A stretch of DNA of 64,000 bases from Bolinopsis microptera (taxonomy: Eukaryota; Ctenophora; Tentaculata; Lobata; Bolinopsidae), in contig NC_087073.1 in the NCBI RefSeq assembly GCF_026151205.1, forward strand, positions 14,093,837-14,157,836, written 5' to 3'. The notes below the pieces were generated by a model that was given only the letters and a program-made list of their open reading frames with translations, had not been told where the DNA came from and did no database searches. This document shows, piece by piece, positions 44,728 to 55,872 of the stretch (positions are counted from its first letter, which is position 1; every line of letters starts with the position of its first letter). The position numbers were made by a program, and so were the translations under genes.

Positions 44728-45431
44728 GGGGGCATACACCAAATCTGTCCAGACCAAATGACCTCATAGGCAGTTCAGTGACCTTCTAGCGCACCGTTTC
44801 CACACCAAAAAAAATTATTTTGAGAGTACCCATTTTTGTAATCGACCATTTCCTGGTTAAGAGTGCAATTTTCGGAAAAAATTATTTTGTGGTTGAGACG
44901 CTATAAGTTAATCATTTCTTGCGGTATCAGTTTGAAATTTTGCTCGCCGTTTATTCACATCTATTTCAAGGTGTGTGTAAAATCTTGATATCGTATCTAA
45001 AAAGGCTGGTGTGTTATGAATTTTTAAAGTCAAAAAGCTAAAATTGTCCTTTTCAGGCTTATTTTAACAAAAAGTCAGTCAGGGAAGATCGGATTATTTG
45101 ATGCTTGACATCAAATTGTTCTCTGAATTCATAACACACCAGCCTTTTTAGATACGATATCAAGATTTTACACACACCTTGAAATAGATGTGAATAAACG
45201 GCGAGCAAAATTTCAACCCGATACCGCAAGAAATGATTAACTTATAGCGTCTCAACCACAAAATAATTTTTTCCGAAAATTGCACTCTTAACCAGGAAAT
45301 GGTCGATTACAAAAATGGGTATTCTCAAAATAATTTTTTTGGTGTGGAAACGGTGCGCTAGAAGGTCACTGAACTGCCTATGAGGTCATTTGGTCTGGAC
45401 GGCACAAACCACTGTTTTGGTGTATGCCCCC
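44728..45431. mobile_element. Second TTAA-flanked fold-back element
   Basis: Ends GGGGGCATACACCAAA and TTTTGGTGTATGCCCCC are inverted and flanked by TTAA (44724-44727 and 45432-45435). Arms of about 300 bp are nearly perfect complements around a central spacer of about 100 bp (about 45023-45123), so almost the whole 704 bp can fold on itself. Non-coding. TTAA duplication fits piggyBac-type mobilisation; the termini differ from the element at 40215, so it is a separate family. Confidence 0.88.
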
Positions 45432-45435
45432 TTAA

Positions 45436-46150
45436 TCTTACGTCACGAGGACGAACTGTCACGAACTACAAATTATGAGCTGCATTTCAATTTGGTGTAA
45501 AGATTTAAATTCTAATTTTCCCTGAAATTGAAAGAAAATATCTAATGACCAATGTTCTGTCATGGTTCGTAGTTAGAGGTGCAGACTGTGAAAATAATGT
45601 GAGATGAGCAGCGCAGTTAAACTCGCTTCAAATAGAACATCGTAATATGTAATAATATAATGAATTGTCAAAGGCAAATTGCAATGATCAAACTGTTATG
45701 TCATAATATTAATATCTCCGTTCACAAATTTGTGAAATTTACTTTTCCTTCCGTTTTCCCCGATACATTGTCCAACACAAATTTACTCTTCGTTTTCATT
45801 TTGTCAATAAGTGTTATTCCTTTGTTACGGTTCATCTTGCTTAAGTCTTGAGGAAAATTCATTGCGCTCTGTTCAAATTTTCCTCTTGTAAAGTTACTTA
45901 GCAATAAAAATAGGAAATTAAATCAACCTGTTAACTAGCCAATCAAAAAATAACTGCACTTTGTGTCTAAACTCTAAAACCCATATTCTAATTCGCTTTA
46001 TTATTTATACTGCTATTCAGATAAGGAACTTCCTAGGTAAAATTGTCAAGGTAACTTACCATTATTCAGGCTGGTTAATCGATAGATTCAACCCTTATTT
46101 TTTGTAAAGTGTTCTCAGCTGTAATTCTGCCTTTCCTTTACATGTTTCAG
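45436..46150. other. Stretch with no recognised exon
   Basis: Probably an intron of the gene whose last exons follow. A 63-codon frame at 45660 has a hydrophobic end but no clear splice borders. Confidence 0.4.
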
Positions 46151-47164
46151 TGGAACCTTACTTTATTCCTGTGAGTGTAAGCCTTCACTTACGTAGCTTA
46201 GTTAGAAAGTGTTACTGTTGATCCTTTGTTTATGCCTTTTTGAATTTCTTGGAATGTATACCTAATATAAATTTAAAATGAAAGATACATGTCTTTACAC
46301 TATCAATATCATGAACTTCACTTTCCCTCAGGTGGCAACATCTAAAATGCTGGTTATGTTTGTGGCTGGCTCTGTTGGGATTCTTTGTACCAATGGGTTG
46401 CACTCCATATGCTCACATGTTTGAAGTTATTACAAGGTAAAATATTTTCTAGTAACCATTGCAACAGCACCATGAACGACGTTAACATTAATCATGGTCG
46501 AAAGGCACACTATGCGAATTGATCTTTAGCGAACATAAAACAATTATCTTACTGTTAACTTCATTCTCTTAATTTATTTAGTGTAGTGCAGAGTCAATAG
46601 GATATGAGACTGGGTATTCAGTTGAGGAATGAGGGGAGATGTCCATCTCAGCATCCAACACGATTAGTCTCTGTGTAATGTTCTTGTTTCCCACTTGGCG
46701 CTTTGTATTGGTTCTTTGCTGCAGTGTTATTTTACTGTTGTGATAATCAATATCAAATGTTTAGTCAAAGTTCTTCTCGTGTCGACAGTCTAGGTCTTGT
46801 AATCGTTGTTTAGAGGTTTAAAAGTTTGAATTTTTATGCAGGGATTTTGTTCTTTACATCCCGTTTGAAGAGTCCACTGGAGGGTTAGGATTTATTTTTA
46901 TTGAGCAGGGTATAATTCAGTTTTTAGTTAGAACATGAGTTGATTTTGTACAAGTTCTGCAGTTAATTTTTATTTTTGATAAAAACGTTTAATTGAAGAG
47001 ATAATTCACAGAATTTTATATTGAACATTACGCTCCTTCGTTTCAGTCCATCTTTTCCTTCATTACTGCGGGAAATCAGAGACATGAAGAAGATTAAGAC
47101 CATCGGAAGAAACGAAAGTCCCCTGCTGGCTGACAGCGGGGTCGATCGAATAAGTAGCATTTGA
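46151..47164 (+). CDS. Last exons of an unrecognised membrane protein
   Basis: Exon 46332-46436 has a strong acceptor (TTTCCCTCAG) and donor (AG/GTAAAA). It encodes a hydrophobic helix (LWLALLGFFVPMG) then CTPYAHMFEVIT. It joins in phase to 47047-47164, preceded by TTCGTTTCAG, which encodes a basic tail (LREIRDMKKIKTIG) with an acidic/serine dileucine-type sorting signal (RNESPLLAD) and a stop. A possible 20-bp micro-exon (46151-46170, WNLTLF) also has CAG/GTGAGT borders and the right phase. The tail looks cytosolic and endosome/lysosome-targeted. I cannot name the family. Upstream exons were not found; the SINE and fold-back element to the left may sit in its introns. Confidence 0.6.
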
Positions 47165-47825
47165 CATTGTGTGTGCTAGGCCTATTAATTAAAAAAGTTA
47201 TGTTTATAAATTGGGACTAACAGATTGGATACTTTTGCTACAGTACAATTCGGCGCGTCTTTCTTTAATTTTATGGACTGTATGTTGAGCAATCCAAGAT
47301 ATCGATATTCAGTTTACCCGTCGTTGCGTTTATAGTTAGACAGTTAGAGTTATAGGAGTTACTACACTGCGGGATTAGTTTTATCCATAAAGTATTGGTA
47401 TTTTACAATACAGTGTTGATTATTTATCGCTAACAGTAAACTATATGGACAACCAATAATTGCAAAATGAGTGCACAGCCAGTTCAGTCTGAGGTCCCAA
47501 CCTCACGAAGACATCGTCTAAAGTTCAGTTTTTCTCGGGATTGGAATTAAATTAGCTGTTTTTGAGAAATTAAACTTTTGTGAAAGTAAAAAAATCTGTA
47601 GTAACAAAAGAGAATAATTACAAATGCAATAAGTAGAGTCTATCGGAGATTTCTCTATTTCTTCTCCATTCTTGATCGCCTTCGCTCTTCATTTCTGCCC
47701 TTTTCTGGTTATTTGGTTCATTTCCGTCTCATTCCTGCTTCGTTTCTTGAGTTTGTTATAAAGCACTCCAGATTATTCATACTGAAAAGTCTGCTTGATC
47801 TTGTTAGAATGAGTTTAGTTTACCG
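47165..47825. other. Stretch with no recognised gene
   Basis: Presumed 3' UTR and intergenic DNA between convergent units. No motifs seen. Confidence 0.5.
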
Positions 47826-47829
47826 ATAT

Positions 47830-50130
47830 CAAATACACAGTGTCATCATAGATCCCAATTGGGTTAATGGATTGTAGTGATCGGGAGGAATGAATATTGA
47901 GGACAGAACACGAATACCAGTTTGAGGTATCGATCAACTCTGTGTAGTTAATAACGCACACATGATGAATGGCAGCCACGTCAAGACATCTGTCTGACTA
48001 TTATGGTGATTTTCCTTGGAGGTTTCCGGTTTCTTTGGCGCCTTGAAGCCCTGTTGCCAGCAGCAGCACCTGAAATTTGGTAGCAAGCATGGTAACATTG
48101 ATGGTAGCAACATCGATTAATCAGCACACAGAACAGATTTGTAGAGAGGAACAGTAATGGTGAACCATCGTAGGGAGTGTTCTTTGACAAAGTAGAAGAA
48201 CAACAAAATCCTTTTCACCGTAAAACCAACGTTTGATCCCACAAACATGATCTTTCTTCAAACATGACCTTCAAAGGTTTGATAGTCTCCCAAGGATATC
48301 TGCATGCATTGATGATATCCCATAGTATGCTTCCAAGATTTGTATGTGCTTTTTCTTATTTGGAGCTCCCAAAAAAAGTGGTTGTTCATTGTTGTTGAGA
48401 TTTGAACAAAAATAGTCCTCAATGTGTTATGGGAAATATAGCGAAGAGAAGGGCGCTTAAAACATATTATCACTGTAGTAGCTAGGTAGACCTTCTTTTC
48501 CTAGACAATCCGTCCGGGGTGCAACAAGGGGGGATCCATTGGTTGAAGACGGATGATACTGAGGATCGTCATTGAGTAGTGAGACACTAACGAGCGCGAT
48601 TGTGGAGAGATTCCCAAGCCGGTGCATTAGTTTACTTGCGGTTCCATTTCAATTGTGTGATGCAGGTGGTGTGTTAAAGAAGGTATCCACTACATGCAAG
48701 AGGAGCAGGAAGATCCCTGCAGCAAGTCACCTACGGTAATCATCAAGACAAAACACTTGTTTATCAGAGCAGTCTCTTTTGTTAGGGTTCGGGTACTCCT
48801 CAACCGATTATCAGAGTGAATACGTTCAAGACAATGGCGGTTATCCCAAAAACCCACGCAACTACAAGTAGTGAAGAGTGGTTGAACATTTTTACTTGGT
48901 TGTATCACGCAGTGTTACACTCGATCAGAGTAACGTAGCAGTACGAATATTCCGTCACACTTCTTGGAAAAGAGGATAAAACTCGCCTGAGTCCACTTGA
49001 ATTGTTTATACGTTCTCCTCGTCGGATTGATCGAGGCAGTCATCTTCTAAGTTGCTAACTTTATCAAAACTCATACAAAAGTCACTCTTACAGGAAAATA
49101 CTCCTTGCTGAAACCCATTTCTGTTTTTAACGGCCATGGCCAAGGTGTGTCCCATGCCAAGTGAGAAAACCAAGTTTGATTTGGGAAGTTGAGACAGTTT
49201 GAAGGAGTAAGATGTTTGCTGGGACACGCGTCCTTGATAACAGTGTCCGGCGCACGAACATACACCATATACTCTCCAAAACAGATGTCTGCAATCAATG
49301 TAGTTTTGGCTTATTTCTTGTGAAGTTTGACATAGGAGTCTTCATTTCCATGAACTTCTTGATGAGTAAGCCTGGGCATGAGGCACAATTTTCTGCCAAG
49401 CTCTAGTCTCAAGGCTGTATAAGTCCTTGTAAACAGTAAAGTAATGTTACGACCTCGTTTTTTATTCTCGTTTTTACCGACTCATGACACGTAATCTTTT
49501 CCGGGCGCAAGCATACCTGGGAATCACAGTTATAAGATTTTCCAGTGCACACTCGATTAGGTTTATTGGCTGTTGTTTTGGACCTTAAGCTGGGCGATCA
49601 GACTGCAATCTACTACTCTTGCCTGAAAACGTGTATATCGCTTGCGTTCCCCGTGAGCCGATCTCCCTTACCCCCGAGTTAGGATCTTCTCTATCATGTC
49701 ACTGCAATCTCCACCCCATCGGATCATTGTGGGGTATTTTTGTAATAGATTGTTTGTATATGAGAGTTCGTCTGGACACAGATAATCTCTTGGCCGAACC
49801 AAATCCTTGCAGGAAGAAGTCTTCTCGTCGTTCCGGTTTTTAAGCAGTCGTTAACTCCATCGTCAAAACTTGTGTTTGTGTATCGTACATTGACAAACTC
49901 CTCGTTAATGCAGACGTCATCAAATTGTCATCACAAATGAATCAAGTCCTTGCAGATTAATGTAACTCGGAGATCTTAGTTGATGTAGACCGTTCACATT
50001 ACATGTAGTGGAAGGTTGGGAATGAGGAGCAGTTCATCTGGTCTTCTAGTCTTCACAGATCAGGAATTGAGAACACCAGGATCAGGAATCGAGCATTTGG
50101 ATAGAGGCGATATGAATTTTTATATTTTGG
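47830..50130 (-). pseudogene. Decayed GPCR with LDLa-like modules (GRL101/relaxin-receptor type)
   Basis: Reading the minus strand, fragments in changing frames give a consistent order. Near 49910-49860 CINEEFV...FDDGVNDCL, near 49550-49470 YNCDSQVCLRPEKITC, and near 49100-49010 FSCKSDFC...DDCLDQSDEEN are LDLa-like modules. Then AWVFGITAIVLNVFTLIIG (TM1) near 48850, LINKCFVLMITVGDLLQG (TM2) near 48760, LSTIALVSVSLL then MTILSIIRLQPMD (TM3) near 48580, RRQRNRKPPRKITIIV (loop 3) near 48020, DVLTWLPFIMCALL (TM6) near 47970 and NPIGIY (TM7) near 47860. At least five frame changes are required, plus stops. The last LDLa also lacks its final cysteine. In the intact family LDLa and leucine-rich repeats precede a 7TM domain. 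A pseudogene is most likely; pervasive indel errors are the alternative. Confidence 0.65.
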
Positions 50131-50530
50131 ATTAAGGGTGCATTGCAAATATCATTTCGCCAAAGCCATATTGAAAAATTAATTGAAATCCAGGACCAGC
50201 CTTCCCTGATTCCATCACATACATCTATGATTTGCCCAGGCGATTGTATAACCTTCCTATCATTCTCTTCCTCGCAGAAAACCCAACCGCATGTTGTGGC
50301 TTCTTGTTCATCTCCACATAATTTTCAGTCTCATTTTTTTTTTTATCACACAGCAACTGTTTCCCTATGCTTTCTGTCGGGGATGGCGCATTTATAATCG
50401 TACGTTTTTCCGCAGCTGTAGTGATCAACTTTTATCCTCAATCTCATTTTCGCAGTTTGTTTTTTCTGAAATGAACCTCCTGATCCATGTGGTGGGGCAG
50501 GAGGGTCAAGCAATGTTCTTTTCAGGTTGA

Positions 50531-51664
50531 TCCTCCTGCGCCATTATAGGTATAGCTGATGCTAACGGGGTAGGGTCTATCTGGGTCAACGGACGGAAAG
50601 TGTTCTCTTTCAGTGGTCTGTCCGCAGGCTCCGTCATTAAGAAGGGACTTCGGATAAAGTTAGGGCAGATACATAGCGGAAGTTCCAGTTACTCCTTCCG
50701 AGGAGAGATCATGTACTTTAATTTGTATGCTACTTACGTCACCACGGCTGATCATGTAGCGAAACTGTCCAAGAAGGCAACAAGTGATTCTGAAGCGGTT
50801 CTATCTTGGGGTTCCTTCATCGGAGGGGCACACGGTGACGTGGTCATATACCCTAACCCAGAGTTGGAGATATTCACCCAGTCTTACGTTGAGGTCACGT
50901 GTCATTCGAGCAACATGACATTGACCCTCCACCGCTCTGCATTCCCCCATCTCATCACATCCAGGGCCTCACTTAAAGACCCGAGTTGTAAGGCCGTTGC
51001 AGATGACAAGTTTGTCAATGTAACCACAAATTGGGCTAGCTGTGGTACTGTCGTGACTTACAATGAATCTATGGCATACTACACCAACTACATTGTCCCA
51101 GACATTTTAAACCCACCCGACGATTCTTCTGACTCTGAGGCAACTGTCCACCACAACTTGCTGGCAGATGTGAGATGGCTGCGCGGCTGATGACACAGTT
51201 CAGTACCACGGTCCACGACTCTCCCAACAGTTTGGCCCAGAGATTCAGTTTCGAGGTGTTTCGTTTCAACGAGCGACCTACTGCCGTGGTGTTTATGCAC
51301 TGTTACATCGATGTGTGCCCGGTTTGTTTATGTTATAGTTACGATTGATTTGTTAAACTTAAGATAACAAATAAGATAACAAATAAAACTTGAGAGCAAC
51401 ACTTTAAATAATTTATCCAACCGCAGTTCAAACTGACTACTAGTACTACATACTGGTACATTATTTTTCCATTGAAGTTCATATTTTGTTTATAATTCAA
51501 ATTGTAACAAAACAATAAAATCCATTTAAAAAATGAATTAAATTCTCAACATCACTTTGATCATGATTTTTTGGATCTTGCAGAGTGACGACGAAAACTC
51601 CAAGTGCAAGTCAGGATGGACAGCATGTGTAACTGAGAGTGAGAGTGAGGGGAGCGCTAAGTAG
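50531..51664 (+). CDS. Pentraxin/LamG-like plus zona pellucida (ZP) domain protein, 3' exons
   Basis: After a stop at 50530 the frame reads ANGVGSIWVNGRKVFS, LRIKLGQ and FRGEIMYFNLY, like the end of a pentraxin/laminin-G fold. It then reads YVEVTCHSSNMTLTLHRS and NWASCGTVV, the N-half of a ZP domain. At about 51170 the frame changes. The next frame gives RFSFEVFRFNE and VVFMHCYIDVC, the C-half of ZP. Either a 71-bp intron (GTGAGA at 51170 to CAG at 51240) or a frameshift explains it. A donor after 51318 joins in phase to 51584-51664 (SDDENSKCKSGW..., stop TAG 51662). ZP proteins polymerise in extracellular matrices. No transmembrane segment follows, so this product would be secreted. 5' exons were not found. 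A hAT-like element inserts at the stop codon. Confidence 0.75.
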
Positions 51665-51667
51665 ACT

Positions 51668-52891
51668 GGGGGTGATGCAACGTCAATTAATGTCAATTAA
51701 TGTCAATTTGAATTAATGTCAATGTCAGTTTTGCAAAATTTTGGAATACTGACATTAATTGACACGATATTTTTCGACCAGAGATTATGTAGTTCTACCA
51801 TATTTTTAGCACTTTAGAACGTTTATATCATCAATTTATTCACTACTATCACATATGGAAATGTGAAAAAATTCAGATCATTAAACAATAAAACTAAAAT
51901 AATACGGTTTTCCGAAATTCAACATCATCAGAACTTAAAACCCACATTAAACGAAATGCCTTCATGACATTTATATTTGAATAACGAATCTTAAACAGCT
52001 AACATTACTCCTTCATACTAAAAAAGCCGATTCTAGATATTTTACCTGTATAAGAAACCAATAAAATATGGGCGTGGCCGGTGGGGACCGAAGATGGAAG
52101 AGTTGGAAGCTGACATTTTTTTTGGTGGTCTTTGAACCTAAGGATCAACAGATAAGAACATACTCATAATTATTATAAAAACTTACAAGGAAATATTTCC
52201 TGTAGATCCTTGGTATATTATAAGCAACATTTGACAGAGCATATTGTGGAGTGAGCTATGTGCCCATCCTTGGAGAACCCGGTGGATGTCCTTGCCGTAC
52301 GGCAGTGTTAAACAAGGAACTGAAACCGAGGGGTTCCGTTCAGGCCCTTCGTTGCTTGATTCAGGGGATACTGTTATTATGCAGTAATATGATCTGGTAG
52401 ACAGTAGTTCGTGGACAGTTGTCCGTGGACAGTTGTCCGTGGACAGTTTTCCGCGGACAGTTGTCCGCGGACAGTGGTCGGGCTATCTAGATACTGCCAT
52501 ACTGTGGGATACTGAGGGGAAAGGAAGCAGTTCTAACGAGCTCTTCTCAAACACAAGGATATATCTTGTGAACTCGGCTAGTATATATGAAACATTTGTC
52601 ATGGAGTTGTAGAGGGAGTTATGTGCCTCGCCGGGCTAAAGTAGTGGATGACCTTGCTGTACGGCAAGTTAAACAAGGATCTGAAACTACTAGGTTCCGT
52701 ACAGACTCAACTCTGCACCCGTGTCAATATGTTCATTATATGCAAGCCTCTTGATTTATATCTTGAATACTTATCGAATAATGATAATCTCAAATTTCAA
52801 GAAAAATTAATGTCAATTAATGTCAATTAATGTCAATGTCAGTTTGGGGTTTTTATGGAATACTGACATTAATTGACGTTGCATCACCCCC
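51668..52891. mobile_element. hAT-like non-autonomous element at the ZP gene stop codon
   Basis: Flanked by an 8-bp direct repeat AGTAGACT (51660-51667 and 52892-52899), the target length of hAT transposases. Inverted termini GGGGGTGATGCAACGTCAAT extend through ATTAATGTCA-type repeats at both ends. Inside, GGGTTCCGT/ACGGCA segments recur about 355 bp apart (about 52285 and 52645), and GTCCGTGGACAGTT-type palindromes repeat four times at 52413-52480. No transposase frame. Confidence 0.88.
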
Positions 52892-53061
52892 AGTAGACTA
52901 GCCGCGTCAAGTTGTGGTTAGTTCTTATTTAATTGATCAAATCAAAGTCCAAAATGACATCGAAGATTAAATTAACATATTACGTAATCACTTTTTGGAC
53001 AATTTTTAACCCCCCCTCCCCCTGCGTAATCAGTTTTACACATTAAATAATAATGCACTAT

Positions 53062-53416
53062 CTTACTATATATAAAGCGAGACGATATATATATATTTAT
53101 TTATCCGCACCATTTTACTGACACCACGGCATCAACTTTAACACGGGTTTCCGCAAAAACCGTACAAGATATAAAACTGAAACTTTTTTAACTGATTCAA
53201 ATGCTTTAATGGCCTTCAAATCAGCATGAAAAAATCGAAAATCGGCCAAGGAATAAGAATTTTAGTACCCAAAATTTGGACCCCCAAGTGGTGTCAAAAA
53301 CGCGAATTAAATAGGTAATAATTATTTTTACTGGGAGACTTTAGGGTAGGAAACTGATCCGGCCACCAAAGAGCCTTGACACCAGTCTTAAAGGTTTGAC
53401 GGGTTCCTGCTAGTAT
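53062..53416. repeat. Dispersed repeat, copy 2
   Basis: Matches 24968-25283 from TATATAAAGCGAGACGATAT to GACGGGTTCCTGCTAGT, with an added segment near 53330-53375 (ACTGGGAGACTTTAGGG...). A TTACGTAATCACTTTTTGGA sequence just upstream (52981) also occurs near 41195. Confidence 0.85.
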
Positions 53417-53419
53417 CTT

Positions 53420-54585
53420 TAAAGTATTGCTGAATGACACAAGGATACAATTTCAGAGATGTGACTGTTGCGGAGCGGAACGAGATAAAATAAACAGGTA
53501 GATATTGACATGACATTGCTTCTACATTTTATACCCACAGTCTACACAACTACAAGCACTTCTAGTTGTGACTCATCGACCTTCGGGCACTGATCTACTT
53601 TGCTTTTATCATTATGGACTATTGTGGATTGCTTTTAACTTTAAGAAGAGACCAATGTATGGTGATATAATCTATAATTATAAGGAAGATTTTGGGATTG
53701 AAGTTTTACCTTTTACTGATATTTTTAATTTTAATTATCGCAATGATAGTGTATTTTTATTTTAAACTCCTATTACACGAGTTGGTATAAGTATAATTTT
53801 AATTTTAATTCAATCCTTGGCCTTGATTATACTTTATTTAATCAGAACAGCATAACTTAAACTATGTATTATGTAAACTTATATATATCAATATAGCAAT
53901 AATATTTTTTAAACTTTTTTGCCTACTATCGCACCAAAATTTAAAATAGGTATATGGTTGAATTAGGTATATATACTTAATTATTGATGTTGTCAGATTA
54001 GATCACACCATCACTTTATAAACATACTTTACGTAAAATATCGAATCCGTATTTTTTTTCTAATACAATTTACAGTTTTAACAAAAAATCGAATAACTTC
54101 ATATTCAAAGTTGTAGACAATAGCTCTGAACAGTAAGACAAAGCCTTGACAGAGTCCTAATTGAACTATGAACCATAGTTGACAAAAAATATGGTATACT
54201 CAAGTTCATGATTTCAAAACGAAAATTGAATTAACCCGGCCTGCTAATTCATTTCTTCTAGTTCTACCTCGTCAGCCACACTGTGCAGATCTTCAAATAA
54301 AACTGGCACATGGCAGTTTAACGTATTTAGCACGATTGTGGTTAAACATGAGCTAAGTAATAGACAACTATTCCTTTAGAAAACTGCTCCTTAGTTTTTT
54401 TTGTGATTGATATTTAAAACAGTGGATCTAGGCTCCTCATCAGCCGCAAGTTATTCTAATCCTATTACTATTGAATATTGATGGTAATTGGTTGTATTGA
54501 TTTACTCAAACTCGTTTCATCGATAATATATGTATTATTTAAGTCTAGATTCTATTACGACGTATCTAACGTTTACAGTTCAGAG
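53420..54585. other. Stretch with no recognised gene
   Basis: AT-rich, presumably upstream of the cysteine-rich gene. A 65-codon frame at 53568 has no motifs. Confidence 0.5.
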
Positions 54586-55449
54586 ATGAAGGTACTTATT
54601 GTGCTATGCATGGTGGTTCTCGCCGCAGTTTTTGAAGAAGGTAATTATAATTAATTAGTACTATTAACTATTAATTACGCATCTCAATGCCAAGTAGTCT
54701 GTTGCATGCCTAAAGTTTAATAAGAATATGGATATATCGTTAAAAACCACAGTATATTCAATTGAGATCAATGTTTTAATTCCTCTGAAAAAGTTGAAAT
54801 ATAGTATGTACCACATGTGACATGATAGTAAAGAACATGTTATCAGGAGAGGGAGCGTGTGCGTGGTCAGACTCTGATTACCCCTGTGACAGAATCAGTA
54901 GCTGTACTTACGGGTGTAAGCAAGGGCTCTGTTGGAGCCAATATGGAGGTCAGAACTTATAATTTCTTTTGTGCTGTTTTAAACATTAGGATGCTTAGTG
55001 CTCACTAGCTATGTCTATTTGTCCAAGTTTTTCAGCTATGAATATCGCAACACCTTTAGAACAGTTAATATCAATAGAAACACTTGCCCACTTGCCGGAA
55101 TCTCTTACTCGAAGTAAATGTCCGTTATCAATCCTTATCAGGAGCTTGTGCGTTCTTTGAGAACAGAAAGAAGTGTTTTGATGGACTGGGTTGCAAGAAC
55201 TGGTGTTATCTAGACAAGGGAGGTAACTACTATCCCTGTCTTGAACACACTGACTGCAAAGATATTCACAAGTATGTTGCAGCAATGATCTTAGGTTTAT
55301 GGAATTCTTTCCATTCTTGTGTTGATAACCAAATGTCTGCATGTTTCTACTTTATGTTCAAGTAACAATCAGTCACTCTACTCAGTCAAGTTCAACTGAA
55401 AATAAAACAAAAATACAGGTACCCATGTAAAGGCGCTTGTTCTTGGTAA
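54586..55449 (+). CDS. Small secreted cysteine-rich protein, four exons
   Basis: Exons 54586-54640, 54847-54948, 55142-55271 and 55419-55449 all have GT/AG borders and join in phase to give about 105 residues. Exon 1 is a signal peptide (MKVLIVLCMVVLAAVF). Exon 2 has cysteines spaced C-x7-C-x5-C-x3-C-x4-C, exon 3 C-x8-C-x5-C-x3-C and then further cysteines, and exon 4 ends the protein with C-x3-C and a final tryptophan. The shared C-x5-C-x3-C core shows that exons 2 and 3 derive from one repeated module; both begin in the same phase after a GGA-type split codon. I do not recognise a named family. Such proteins can be antimicrobial, matrix or venom components, but no function is assigned. An antisense open frame at 54995-55342 is a shadow. 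Confidence 0.8.
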
Positions 55450-55872
55450 GACTTGATGAGAAGTCAGAAGGGAGACGGTACAAACCAAAGATCTTGATGA
55501 GGCTGAGTTTTTAACGGGGAGTTAAAGTTACGGGGTTTAGAGCTTGTTAGCGCAGTAGGAGAATCTATTGTGATAAAATGTTTGTTCGAGAAAATACAGT
55601 GCTTAACTCAAAAGAAAACATAAATTTATAATCTAACACTTAAAACACTGTATCAATTGTTTAAAATTTGTGACCCTGAAGGTTAAATGTGCTTTTAAAC
55701 TAATAAAAATAAATAACATTAAAATTAAATAGTGTCCCATTAAAAATTACCAATTTATGAGGAAAACGCTTATAGATCAATAATATTTTCCAGTCAATAA
55801 AACTATCTGAACGACTAACAAAGTGAAGATCAGCTGTAAACACTCCAAATCAAACGAAAATTTAAATTCCAA
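55450..55872. other. Intergenic between convergent genes
   Basis: Contains 3' UTR-like AT-rich DNA of both flanking genes, with an AATAAA on the plus strand near 55400 and another near 55793. No gene. Confidence 0.5.

Noticed and set aside
54995-55342. 115-codon antisense frame with several cysteines
   Set aside because: It is the complement of the spliced cysteine-rich gene, whose exons have in-phase GT/AG borders on the plus strand.
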